From: Ascidiaceihabitans sp023955215
GTDB taxonomy: Bacteria > Pseudomonadota > Alphaproteobacteria > Rhodobacterales > Rhodobacteraceae
Direction: 5' to 3'
DNA length: 64,000 nucleotides
Assembly (NCBI GenBank): GCA_943788345.1
Contig: CALSPX010000013.1
Span: 186,001-250,000, forward strand
In this document: positions 35,542-43,934 of the stretch, piece after piece
Numbering within the stretch: the stretch's first letter is position 1
Layout: each line of letters starts with the position of its first letter
Notes under the pieces: model-generated
Seen by the model: the letters and a program-made list of their open reading frames with translations, nothing else
What the model was told of the DNA's origin: nothing
Databases searched by the model: none
Made by a program: the position numbers and the translations under genes

Positions 35542-36230
35542 CTTTGAAATTGGGTGTACCGTCTAAAGGGCGGTTGATGGAAAAAACTTTTGATTGGTTT
35601 GCCAAACACGACATTGTGCTGAGCCGCTCAGGGTCTGACCGCGAATATGCGGGTAAAGTTGAGGGCATCGATGATGTCTCGCTGGTTCTGTTGTCTGCTG
35701 GTGAAATTCCACGTGAATTGGCAGCTGGACGTATTCATTTGGGTGTCACTGGAACCGATTTGATCCATGACAAACTGCCGCTGTGGGAAGATCAAGTTGT
35801 GTCTGTTGCAGAACTAGGTTTTGGTCATGCCGATCTAATAATTGCGGTTCCAAATGCTTGGGTCGATGTAGATACTTTGGATGATCTGGATGCTGCGGCT
35901 GCAATGTTTCGCGACATTCACGGCATGCGTCTTCGAGTGGCGACAAAGTACCACCGCTTGGTGCGGGAATTTTTGAGGGATGCGGGCGTCGCCGACTATG
36001 CGTTGGTCGACAGTCAGGGTGCCACTGAAGGTACGGTTGCAAACGGAACTGCTGAAGCGATTGCAGATATTACAAGTACTGGTGACACGTTGCGCGCCAA
36101 TCACCTGAAAATACTGAGCGACGGATTGGTGTTGGCCAGTCAAGCAACCCTTTGGCGCAGCAGGACTGCAGATTTGGATACAAAAGAACGTGCTGCTTTG
36201 GCAGCTTTGTTAAGTCGCATCGAAATTTAA
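35538..36230 (+). CDS. hisG: ATP phosphoribosyltransferase catalytic subunit, short form
   Basis: First enzyme of histidine biosynthesis (ATP plus PRPP to phosphoribosyl-ATP), 230 aa. The length is that of the short HisG(S) form, which lacks the C-terminal regulatory domain and needs HisZ, encoded immediately upstream. Motifs: LGVPSKGRLMEKT at the N-terminus, GVTGTDLIHD (about 69-78), LRVATKYHRLVREF (about 132-145) and DSQGATEGTVANGTAEAI (about 158-175), the PRPP loop. The stop is followed by the hairpin shared with nrdJ. Confidence 0.96.
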   Translation: MTLKLGVPSKGRLMEKTFDWFAKHDIVLSRSGSDREYAGKVEGIDDVSLVLLSAGEIPRELAAGRIHLGVTGTDLIHDKLPLWEDQVVSVAELGFGHADLIIAVPNAWVDVDTLDDLDAAAAMFRDIHGMRLRVATKYHRLVREFLRDAGVADYALVDSQGATEGTVANGTAEAIADITSTGDTLRANHLKILSDGLVLASQATLWRSRTADLDTKERAALAALLSRIEI

Positions 36231-36278
36231 TCAGAAAAAAAATAGGGGCGCGGCCTAACTGCCTTGCGCCCCTAAAAA
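36229..36278 (-). terminator. Terminator of nrdJ, between convergent hisG and nrdJ
   Basis: TAGGGGCGC (36243-36251) pairs perfectly with GCGCCCCTA (36266-36274) around a 14-base loop. On the minus strand the stem is followed by ATTTTTTTTCTGATT, a proper T-tract for nrdJ. On the plus strand no T-tract follows, so it is at most a 3-prime stabiliser for hisG. Confidence 0.85.
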
Positions 36279-36299
36279 ATCAAAAAACTCAATCAGTTC

Positions 36300-38561
36300 T
36301 TAGCCACACTTGCTGAAGCCACAGCTGCCACAAGTCATGCAGCCCTCAACCATGCGCAAGTCATAGTCACCACAGCTGGAACATGCTTTGCCCCGTGGCT
36401 GGTCCATTTTCATGATCTCGGCTTGTGGATCCGATTTAAGTCCCATGCCGGTACCTTCGATAAAGCCGGTTGCGACTAGGTGTTGTTCGATGACCCCACC
36501 AATTGCGGCCAAGATCGATGGAATGTATTTGCCACCCATCCATGCGCCACCGCGTGGATCAAACACAGCTTTGAGTTCTTCGACAACAAACGAAACGTCA
36601 CCACCACGGCGGAATACCGCGGAAATCATACGAGTCAGCGCTACAGTCCATGCAAAGTGTTCCATGTTTTTGGAGTTGATGAACACTTCAAACGGACGAC
36701 GATGGCCACCATGGATCACGTCATTAATTGTGATGTAAATCGCGTGCTCGCTGTCAGGCCACTTTACTTTATATGTATTGCCTTCGAGTGCTTCTGGGCG
36801 ATCAAGTGGCTCAGCCATATAAATGACATCCGCGCCCAGATCGACTTGGGGTGTTTCATCTGACGCTTCCGAAACGCTGAGGACAGAGCCCGTTACGTCA
36901 TTCGGGCGATAAGTCGTGCAGCCTTTGCAGCCCGTGTCCCATGCCTGCATGTATACATCTTTGAACGATTCAAAATCGATGTCCTTCGGGCAGTTGATCG
37001 TCTTCGAAATCGAGCTGTCGACCCACTTCTGCGCTGCGGCTTGCATCTTGACGTGGTCAAGTGGTGCCAGTGTTTGGGCGTTTACGAAGTAATCAGGAAG
37101 TTCTGCTTCGCCGAATTTATCGCGCCACATCTGCACAGCGTAATCCACAACTTCTTCTTCTGTGCGCGAACCGTCTTTTTGTAGAACCTTGCGGGTATAG
37201 GCATATGCGAATACCGGCTCGATGCCAGAGCTTACGTTGCCAGCATACAAGCTGATCGTGCCTGTTGGGGCGATCGAGGTCAGCAATGCGTTGCGAATGC
37301 CATGTTTGCCAATCGCGTCACGAACGTCCTGGTCCATCATTTCCATAGTACCTGAGGCTAAGTAGCCCTCGGCGTCAAACAAAGGGAACGCGCCTTTTTC
37401 CTTAGCCAGATCGACAGATGCCAAATATGCAGCGCGGGCAATTGCTTTTAGCCAGGCTTCGGTCTGCTGCGCCGCTTCGTCTGAGCCGTAGCGCTCACCA
37501 ACCATCAGCAATGCGTCGGCCAGGCCAGTTACACCCAAACCAATACGGCGTTTTGCTTGAGCTTCGCGTGCTTGAGCTTCGAGTGGGAATTTGGATGCAT
37601 CAACAACGTTGTCCATCATGCGGACGGCGGTTGCGACCAAATCAGACAATGCAGTTTCGTCTAATTGCGCATTGTCACCGAATGGGTCTGAAACCAAGCG
37701 GGCCATGTTGATGGAACCCAGTAGACACGCGCCGTATGGCGGCAACGGCTGTTCGCCACACGGGTTTGTTGCGGCAATTGACTCGCAATAGTTCAGGTTG
37801 TTGGCGTCGTTGATACGGTCGATGAAGATCACGCCTGGTTCAGCGTAATCATATGTCGATTGCATGATCTTGTCCCACAGTTCGCGGGCTTGAACGGTTT
37901 TGTAGACTTCACCGTTGAAAAGCAAATCCCATAAACCGTCAGATTTCACAGCTTCCATAAATGGGTCGGTGATCAAAACGGATACGTTAAACATACGTAA
38001 ACGGGCCGCATCGGATTTAGCAGTTATAAAATCATCAATATCTGGGTGGTCACAACGCATGGTTGCCATCATTGCACCGCGGCGCGAGCCTGCCGACATA
38101 ATCGTGCGGCACATCGCGTCCCAGACATCCATGAACGACAGAGGACCAGATGCGTCTGCAGCTACACCTTTTACGTCAGCGCCCTTAGGGCGGATTGTGC
38201 TAAAGTCGTAACCAATACCACCACCCTGCTGCATCGTAAGTGCCGCTTCTTTGAGCATGTCAAAGATGCCGCCCATGCTATCTGGGATGGTGCCCATCAC
38301 GAAACAGTTAAACATAGTAACTTTGCGCGCAGTGCCTGCACCCGCTGTAATCCGGCCGGCTGGAAGGAATTTAAAATCCTCTAGGGCCTCATAGAATTTA
38401 CCTTCCCATGCGCTTGGGTCTTTTTCCACTGACGCGAGGTCGTTGGCGATACGGCGCCATGAGTCTTCAACGGTTACATCTTTTGGAGTGCCATCTGCCT
38501 CTTTAAAACGATATTTCATATCCCAAATTTGTTCGGCGATGGGGGCAGCAAAGCGGGTCAT
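36300..38561 (-). CDS. nrdJ: Vitamin B12-dependent ribonucleotide reductase, class II
   Basis: Adenosylcobalamin-dependent reductase of 753 aa that makes deoxynucleotides with or without oxygen. It has the finger-loop motif NPCGEQPLPPYG at about 264-275 (thiyl cysteine, general acid-base residues), the phosphate-binding ALLTSIAPTGTISLYAG (about 430-446), and a cysteine-rich tail (CSSC, CMTCGSC, final FSKCG) that probably combines redox cysteines and a zinc site. No ATP-cone is seen at the N-terminus, so overall activity regulation is unlikely. AAGGAAT precedes the ATG. I saw no cobalamin riboswitch in the upstream region, unlike many class II genes that coexist with a B12-independent enzyme. 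Confidence 0.95.
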   Translation of the reverse strand: MTRFAAPIAEQIWDMKYRFKEADGTPKDVTVEDSWRRIANDLASVEKDPSAWEGKFYEALEDFKFLPAGRITAGAGTARKVTMFNCFVMGTIPDSMGGIFDMLKEAALTMQQGGGIGYDFSTIRPKGADVKGVAADASGPLSFMDVWDAMCRTIMSAGSRRGAMMATMRCDHPDIDDFITAKSDAARLRMFNVSVLITDPFMEAVKSDGLWDLLFNGEVYKTVQARELWDKIMQSTYDYAEPGVIFIDRINDANNLNYCESIAATNPCGEQPLPPYGACLLGSINMARLVSDPFGDNAQLDETALSDLVATAVRMMDNVVDASKFPLEAQAREAQAKRRIGLGVTGLADALLMVGERYGSDEAAQQTEAWLKAIARAAYLASVDLAKEKGAFPLFDAEGYLASGTMEMMDQDVRDAIGKHGIRNALLTSIAPTGTISLYAGNVSSGIEPVFAYAYTRKVLQKDGSRTEEEVVDYAVQMWRDKFGEAELPDYFVNAQTLAPLDHVKMQAAAQKWVDSSISKTINCPKDIDFESFKDVYMQAWDTGCKGCTTYRPNDVTGSVLSVSEASDETPQVDLGADVIYMAEPLDRPEALEGNTYKVKWPDSEHAIYITINDVIHGGHRRPFEVFINSKNMEHFAWTVALTRMISAVFRRGGDVSFVVEELKAVFDPRGGAWMGGKYIPSILAAIGGVIEQHLVATGFIEGTGMGLKSDPQAEIMKMDQPRGKACSSCGDYDLRMVEGCMTCGSCGFSKCG

Positions 38562-38701
38562 AGCATGATTCCTTAAGATGTCGTTGGGCGTGTTGCAGAA
38601 GATTACCTAGCCCGTTTTTGCAGACGTCCACAACTACTTGATAAACTTTCCACCCAGACTAATTTATGACACAGGTGGTACTACATTTAGGTGGGGCAGG
38701 G

Positions 38702-39133
38702 ATGAGCAAAGCAATCAATCTAATAAAGTTATCAGTAGGCACTGAAAACGTTGAAGGTTTGGAAGATTGGCAATCCATTCGCCAGATGCAAACCGCTGAC
38801 GGCTTGCCGCATCACGTCACTCGCATGTGGCCCAAGCGCGAAGCGGAAATATTAAATGGCGGCTCAATTTACTGGGTGATCAAAGGAGCGATCCAATGTC
38901 GTCAGCGCATAATACGCTTAGATGAGTTTATTGGCTCTGATGGAATTAGCCGTTGTTCGATCGTATCTGACCCTGAATTGGTGCTGACACAAGCTAGCCT
39001 AAAGCGTCCATTTCAAGGCTGGCGGTACCTCAAGGTTGAAGATGCGCCGATTGATTTGCCTAAAAGTCGCAGTCAAGAAGAGCCGTTGCCAGACGAATTG
39101 AACAGAGCCCTTGCTGAAATTGGGGTTCTGTAA
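38702..39133 (+). CDS. DUF1489 family protein
   Basis: Protein of 143 aa of the alphaproteobacterial family DUF1489, function unknown. Recognised by INLIKLSVGTENVEGLEDW at the start, HHVTRMWPKREAEIL and GSIYWVIKGAIQCRQRI in the middle, and FQGWRYLKVEDAP near the C-terminus. ATG 38702 is chosen over 38666 because the family begins at this point and a GGGGCAGGG stretch lies just ahead. Divergent from nrdJ. A soluble protein without obvious catalytic motif. Confidence 0.82.
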   Translation: MSKAINLIKLSVGTENVEGLEDWQSIRQMQTADGLPHHVTRMWPKREAEILNGGSIYWVIKGAIQCRQRIIRLDEFIGSDGISRCSIVSDPELVLTQASLKRPFQGWRYLKVEDAPIDLPKSRSQEEPLPDELNRALAEIGVL

Positions 39134-39298
39134 CTGGCTAACTGTAAACGATGGCTTTGCTGAACCTCAATCATGGGATGTTTATCTTGCCACACTATCG
39201 CGAAAATACGGGCCGCAGGGCGGTTTTTGCTAGCGCGAACGCGTTTGTCTCACTACCCGTTGTCTCGCTCGGGGGGGCATTTGATACCGGATGAATTT

Positions 39299-40224
39299 AT
39301 GCTTCGTTTTTTTATAACCGCCCTTGTAGCCCTACTGATCTCCTTGACCTCAGCTCACGCAGGTGACCGCACCCGTATCGGGTATGGTCGCTTGATAACG
39401 AATGACTTTATCGGAGATGGTAAAGATCGCTGGCGCAGTGGCGCAGTGGCTCAGTCGCGTCTTCTCGCGTGTGGGGGCCTGAATGGTCAGGGCAATTGCC
39501 ATCCGGTATTGGTGAGATCATCGAACTTCGCTTGGGCGCAGAAATCATAGCGCCAGAAAACCTGACAACCTTCCGTCGTGCAGATCGACGCTATGCCACA
39601 TCTTTATCGATAGGGGCGCATACACATTACCTCGCTGGTAAGACTGAAGTGGCTGCCGGTGTCGATCTTGTTTTTGTTGGACCACAAACGGGCCTCTCGC
39701 AATTCCAACGTGCATTGCACAATGCGCTGGGGGTTCCGGAGCCAGACGACTCTGTCCTACGCAATCAGGTTGCAAACAGTATCAACCCAACGGTTTCGTT
39801 GGAGTTGGGGAGATCATTGGACTTAAGTGAACGCACTCATGTTCGCCCTTTTGTTGAGGCACGTGCAGGTGTGGAAACATACATGCGTGCCGGATTTGAT
39901 TTAACTTTCGGTGCATTGGTGCGCGGAGAACTTTTGACGCGTGATACAGTCTCTGGCCAACGGTACCCCACCATTGCGAATGATTGGACTGGCTTAAGTG
40001 CGGTCTTCGGCGCAGATATCGCATATGTGGGGAGCTCAGTTTATTTCCCTGAAACGCGTGGTCCGGTTGTGAATAAAACACGCGAACGCGTTCGCCTAGG
40101 CGTGCACTGGCAGGGCAAAAAGGATACGGCTATGTTTTACGGTATGACATGGCTCGGTGAAGAATTTGAGGGGCAAGACGGCGGCCAACTTATCGGCTCT
40201 GCGCGGCTCAACTATAGGTTCTAA
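39299..40224 (+). pseudogene. lpxR: LpxR-like lipid A deacylase family gene with a frameshift
   Basis: Outer-membrane beta-barrel protein of the LpxR/DUF2219 family, split between two frames. The 5-prime part (39299 to about 39465) encodes a signal peptide (cleaved after SAHA) and RIGYGRLITNDFIGDGKDRWRSG. The 3-prime part (from about 39463) encodes VWGPEWSGQLPSGIGEIIEL and the rest, ending in LNYRF with a C-terminal aromatic residue as in barrel proteins. The frame changes by two within TCGCGTCTTCTCGCGTGTGG near 39455-39475. Removing eight bases (CTTCTCGC) between the two TCGCGT copies restores a family-like reading QSRVWGPEW, so a short duplication is likely; a one-base loss or sequence error is the alternative. 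Confidence 0.78.
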
Positions 40225-40338
40225 TCGCAACACTTTGGGAACTGACACAATTTTGGTCTTCCCAGCATGATTCGGTTTTGTTAACGATTGACCAATAGAA
40301 GCCCAAAAGGGCTCGTAAATGAGGCAGGCAAGCAGGCA

Positions 40339-41403
40339 ATGAAAACGGGCTTTAAAGGCACGTTCGTCATCTCCTGGTCGCAAACAGAAATAGACGGTCT
40401 TGAGGCCGCGCCAGTGCAATCCTTAGACGTGGGTGCGGCGTGGTCCTGGAGAGGGGACGCCATCCGTGTGGATGGCCCGGCTGAAGTGTTGCGGCTAGAT
40501 AGAGCGGATGAATCAAAGAATCTACGTAAACGGGCAGCAAGAATGGTGCACCGTTTGGTCGGCGCAGCAGTTGATCACAAGCCACTCGTTCCACATGAGT
40601 TTACGGATGAAAATCCTCTTGTGGACTGCAGCTTTGTTGTCACCGATGGAGCGCAAAGCTACACCGTTACCTTGATCGAAGTTGGGCGGGGCTCTCAACC
40701 ACTTCTGATGTTCTTAGATGAAATCCCGCCGCGTGATTGTGATCTTTGGGTCGTGCACCACACGTTGGGTGTGGTTTCAGCCAACCCAATGGGTCCCGAA
40801 AGCGGTGGCGTAATTTGCTTTACGCCGGGAACACGCATTCGCACCCCTGAAGGTTTGCGCTTGGTGCAGGACCTGCGTGAAGGCGACATGGTTCAGACCA
40901 AAGACAATGGTGCGCAAGAAATCGTTTGGAAAGGTGCGCGTCGCATGACTGGGGCACGCATGTTTGCGATGCCACACTTGCGTCCAATCCGCATCCGCAT
41001 GGGCGCTCTTGGTGTCGAACGTCCCGATGAAGAGCTATTGGTGTCACCGAGCCACCGGATGTTGATCCAAGGGGATGAGGCGATGGCCTTGTTCAACACG
41101 CCCGAAATTTTGGTCGCGGCAAAGGATTTGATCAACGGTAAGACTGTGACAGTTGATGTGACCGTTCAGGAAGTGACGTATATCCACTTGCTGCTGTCTA
41201 ATCATCAAATTCTCTGGGCAAACGGAGTGGAAACCGAAAGCTTCCATCCAGCTAATGCAGCCCTCACGACACTTGAGGCGTCTGATCGCAAACGGCTTGT
41301 TGCGCAATTTCCTGACTTGGAGTTTGATCCACATACTTACGGTGGCTACGCTCGTCGTAACCTTTCAGCGACTGAAGCTGCGATAATGAACCACGTGGCT
41401 TAA
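40339..41403 (+). CDS. Hint (hedgehog/intein) domain protein
   Basis: Protein of 354 aa. Residues 1-150 form an N-terminal region typical of Rhodobacterales Hint proteins (MKTGFKGTFVISWSQTEIDG onward). The Hint fold begins at Cys160 in CFTPGTRIRTPEGL, with LREGDMVQTKDNG, the histidine of LLVSPSHRML (His239) and HLLLSNHQILWANGVETES. These match the self-cleaving module of hedgehog proteins and inteins. There is no intein-type C-terminal splice junction with extein, so at most N-terminal thioester chemistry would occur. ATG 40339 is preferred over the TTG at 40288. Role unknown; many roseobacters have several copies. Confidence 0.85.
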   Translation: MKTGFKGTFVISWSQTEIDGLEAAPVQSLDVGAAWSWRGDAIRVDGPAEVLRLDRADESKNLRKRAARMVHRLVGAAVDHKPLVPHEFTDENPLVDCSFVVTDGAQSYTVTLIEVGRGSQPLLMFLDEIPPRDCDLWVVHHTLGVVSANPMGPESGGVICFTPGTRIRTPEGLRLVQDLREGDMVQTKDNGAQEIVWKGARRMTGARMFAMPHLRPIRIRMGALGVERPDEELLVSPSHRMLIQGDEAMALFNTPEILVAAKDLINGKTVTVDVTVQEVTYIHLLLSNHQILWANGVETESFHPANAALTTLEASDRKRLVAQFPDLEFDPHTYGGYARRNLSATEAAIMNHVA

Positions 41404-41420
41404 ACGCCTCGTGGTGCCAA

Positions 41421-41981
41421 TCACTCGGATTTGATCAGCTCTGCGATTATCGCTTTTGCGCTGTCAGACGACCAATCTGCATCACCGCGCAGTCTTGCGA
41501 TCTCTTCGCCGTTTGGGTCCATGATCACCGTGATAGGCAATCCAAAAATACCCATTTGGCTGGCAAGTGCTTGCTTGGGGTCCTGATACCGTGGAAGGTT
41601 TTTAATGCCTGAATCTGCGAAGAATTTTGAAATGCCCGCAGGGGTGTTGCGACCAGTTGCGATTGTGACAACTTCAAAGTTGTCACCACTAAATTCAGTC
41701 TGTAGCTCTGACAGCATCGGCATTTCTTTGCGACAAGGTGCACACCACGTTGCCCAAAAATTAACCAAGACATATTTGCCGCTGTAGTCGTCTAAGGTTT
41801 TCTCGCCTCCGGCGTCTGGCAAAAAGAATGCCGCGCTCGACGTGGCTTCTGGCGTTGAATGGAACACCAATTTTTTCATGTCACCGGTGCGCAAAGCCGC
41901 CGCTGCGGACGAGTCTGCAAAGCTAGGGGTGGCACCAAGGGCAATCGCCGTATACATGATCGCAGCAATATAACGTTTCAT
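41421..41981 (-). CDS. tlpA: TlpA-family thiol:disulfide reductase
   Basis: Periplasmic thioredoxin-like protein of 186 aa with a signal peptide (cleaved after SFA, about residue 22) and active site FWATWCAPCRKEMPML at about 74-89. The cis-Pro side is FGLPITVIMDPNGEEIARLRG (about 146-166). It probably keeps cytochrome c apoproteins or other periplasmic thiols reduced. It starts only 22 bases from argH, divergently, a pairing I associate with many Rhodobacterales genomes. Confidence 0.9.
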   Translation of the reverse strand: MKRYIAAIMYTAIALGATPSFADSSAAAALRTGDMKKLVFHSTPEATSSAAFFLPDAGGEKTLDDYSGKYVLVNFWATWCAPCRKEMPMLSELQTEFSGDNFEVVTIATGRNTPAGISKFFADSGIKNLPRYQDPKQALASQMGIFGLPITVIMDPNGEEIARLRGDADWSSDSAKAIIAELIKSE

Positions 41982-42003
41982 TTTCCCTCCGAAGGGTCAG
42001 ACG
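41982..42003. promoter_or_regulatory. 22-bp divergent gap with back-to-back ribosome binding sites
   Basis: The entire gap between tlpA (minus) and argH (plus). CCCTCCGAAGGG at 41985-41996 is a near-perfect inverted repeat whose two arms are the ribosome binding sites: GGAGGG for tlpA and AAGGG for argH. There is no room for promoters, so each gene's promoter must lie inside the other gene and the two transcripts must overlap at their 5-prime ends. Confidence 0.75.
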
Positions 42004-43395
42004 ATGACAAAGAAAACCAGCAATACCATGTGGGGCGGCCGTTTTGCCGCTGGCCCCGACGCGATTATGGAGGCAATCAATGCCTCAATCGGTTTCGACC
42101 AGCGCATGGCATCCCAAGATATCGAAGGCTCGCGCGCCCATGCCGCAATGTTGGCGGCGACAGGTATTATTACAGATAGTGATGCTGAAGCCATTCGTGA
42201 AGGCCTTCTCACGGTCTTGTCAGAAATTGAGGGTGGAACGTTTCAGTTCTCAACCGCGCTGGAAGACATTCACATGAATGTGGAAAGCCGTTTGAAAGAA
42301 ATCATCGGCGAACCTGCAGGTCGTTTGCACACAGGTCGTTCGCGAAATGACCAAGTGGCTACTGACTTTAAGCTGTGGGTGCGTGATCAATTCGACGCCG
42401 CCGAAGCTGGTTTGATTGCTTTGATCCAAGCCCTTTTGGGGCAAGCCGAAGCAGGGGCCGATTGGGTCATGCCTGGTTTTACGCACCTTCAAACCGCGCA
42501 ACCTGTAACATGGGGCCACCATATGATGGCCTATGTTGAAATGTTTGGCCGTGATTTGTCCCGTGTGCGGGATGCGCGCAAGCGGATGAACGAATCCCCA
42601 CTTGGTGCTGCGGCACTTGCGGGCACGTCTTTCCCAATCGATCGCCACATGACTGCTGAAGCTTTGGGCTTTGACCGTCCATCAGCAAACTCACTGGACG
42701 CAGTGTCCGACCGTGACTTTGCCTTGGATTTCCTAAGCGTGGCCAGCATCACTGCGATGCACCTGTCCCGTTTTGCTGAAGAGTTGGTGATTTGGTCCTC
42801 TGCTCAGTTCCGTTTCGTTACACTGTCGGACCGTTTTTCAACGGGTTCTTCAATCATGCCACAAAAGAAAAACCCGGATGCTGCCGAATTGATCCGCGCC
42901 AAAGTTGGTCGGATTTATGGCGCGAATACTGGGTTGATGATAGTGATGAAGGGGCTGCCGCTGGCCTATTCCAAGGACATGCAGGAAGACAAAGAGCAAG
43001 TCTTCGATGCGGCTGATTCATGGATGCTGGCGATGGCTGCCATGGAAGGTATGGTCAAAGATATGACCGCCAATTGTGATAGCTTAAAAGCTGCCGCGGG
43101 GTCGGGGTTTAGCACCGCAACAGATTTGGCCGACTGGTTGGTTCGCGTTTTGGGCATGCCATTCCGCGATGCGCACCACGTAACCGGAACGCTTGTTGCG
43201 CTTGCTGAAAGCAAAGGCTGTGATCTACCCGATCTGACCCTTGAAGATATGAAATCAGCCCACGAAAATATTACAGCCGAAGTCTTTGACGTCTTAGGCG
43301 TGCAAAATTCAGTGGACTCGCGTATGTCTTATGGCGGAACAGCACCTGCGCAAGTGCGCATTCAGGTGCAGCGCTGGAAGGATATATTGAAATGA
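42004..43395 (+). CDS. argH: Argininosuccinate lyase
   Basis: Last enzyme of arginine synthesis (argininosuccinate to arginine and fumarate), 463 aa, cytosolic tetramer. It starts TMWGGRFAAGPDAIMEAINAS and has HTGRSRNDQVATDFKLW (about 109-125), PGFTHLQTAQPVTWGHH and the superfamily signature GSSIMPQKKNPD (about 281-292) with the mobile catalytic serine loop. AAGGG precedes the ATG. It overlaps the small lipoprotein gene by four bases. Confidence 0.97.
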   Translation: MTKKTSNTMWGGRFAAGPDAIMEAINASIGFDQRMASQDIEGSRAHAAMLAATGIITDSDAEAIREGLLTVLSEIEGGTFQFSTALEDIHMNVESRLKEIIGEPAGRLHTGRSRNDQVATDFKLWVRDQFDAAEAGLIALIQALLGQAEAGADWVMPGFTHLQTAQPVTWGHHMMAYVEMFGRDLSRVRDARKRMNESPLGAAALAGTSFPIDRHMTAEALGFDRPSANSLDAVSDRDFALDFLSVASITAMHLSRFAEELVIWSSAQFRFVTLSDRFSTGSSIMPQKKNPDAAELIRAKVGRIYGANTGLMIVMKGLPLAYSKDMQEDKEQVFDAADSWMLAMAAMEGMVKDMTANCDSLKAAAGSGFSTATDLADWLVRVLGMPFRDAHHVTGTLVALAESKGCDLPDLTLEDMKSAHENITAEVFDVLGVQNSVDSRMSYGGTAPAQVRIQVQRWKDILK

Positions 43396-43568
43396 TCCGT
43401 TTTATTGCCCTTATTGCAGTGGCAGCACTTGCGTCTTGCGGCGTAGATGGTGCGCCGATTAAGCCTACTGTAAGCGCTGGTATTAACGTTGGTTCAGGTG
43501 GCGTGAAGACAGGTGTAAACCTTGGCGCAAGTAAGGGTCCATTGTCTGTCAATTGGAACCTGCTCTAA
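43392..43568 (+). CDS. Small putative lipoprotein following argH
   Basis: A 58-aa protein read directly from the sequence. The first 16 residues form a lipoprotein signal with lipobox LASC (Cys16); the mature part is short, glycine and valine rich (SAGINVGSGGVKTGVNLG, about 28-45). It begins in an ATGA overlap with the argH stop and ends in a TAATG overlap with the next start, so it is certainly in the reading of a coupled operon. Function unknown; similar small lipoproteins occur after argH in related genomes as far as I recall. Confidence 0.8.
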   Translation: MIRFIALIAVAALASCGVDGAPIKPTVSAGINVGSGGVKTGVNLGASKGPLSVNWNLL

Positions 43569-43888
43569 TGCCGTCACCGTTGCGAATGATCTATTTGGCC
43601 CTCGCCATCTGGGGCGCTATCCATCCGATGTATTACTTTATTCAGTGGTTCGCCCAATACGGTTTCGACCTAATGGGTATGGTTGATGCGTGGCATGTGA
43701 ATGCTGCGTCTAGCGGCTTGGTCTGGGATTTAACAATCGCATTTATCGCGCTGACCGTATGGATCATTGCCGAAGTTGCCGTGCGGCGCAATTGGATTGC
43801 TTTGATCGCAATTCCAGCAGCGATCTGCATCGGCGTTTCATGCGGTTTGCCACTGTATCTATTTTTACGCACGCGGCCTGTAACATAG
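43568..43888 (+). CDS. DUF2834 family small membrane protein
   Basis: Membrane protein of 106 aa with three hydrophobic segments (about 8-26, 53-70, 75-98). The N-terminal IYLALAIWGAIHPMYYFIQW and the central LVWDLTIAFIALTVWIIAE fit DUF2834. ATG 43568 is chosen because it overlaps the preceding stop by one base; an upstream TTG at 43553 lies inside the lipoprotein gene. Function unknown. It lies between argH and lysA. Confidence 0.8.
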   Translation: MPSPLRMIYLALAIWGAIHPMYYFIQWFAQYGFDLMGMVDAWHVNAASSGLVWDLTIAFIALTVWIIAEVAVRRNWIALIAIPAAICIGVSCGLPLYLFLRTRPVT

Positions 43889-43934
43889 GCCAGTTGCCAT
43901 TGATCTAGCCCCCAATTCGTGGCTATTCACAGGT

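Noticed and set aside
38562..38701. Cobalamin riboswitch upstream of nrdJ
   Set aside because: The B12-box type GCCACTG motif is absent and the region is only 140 bases long, shared with a divergent gene.
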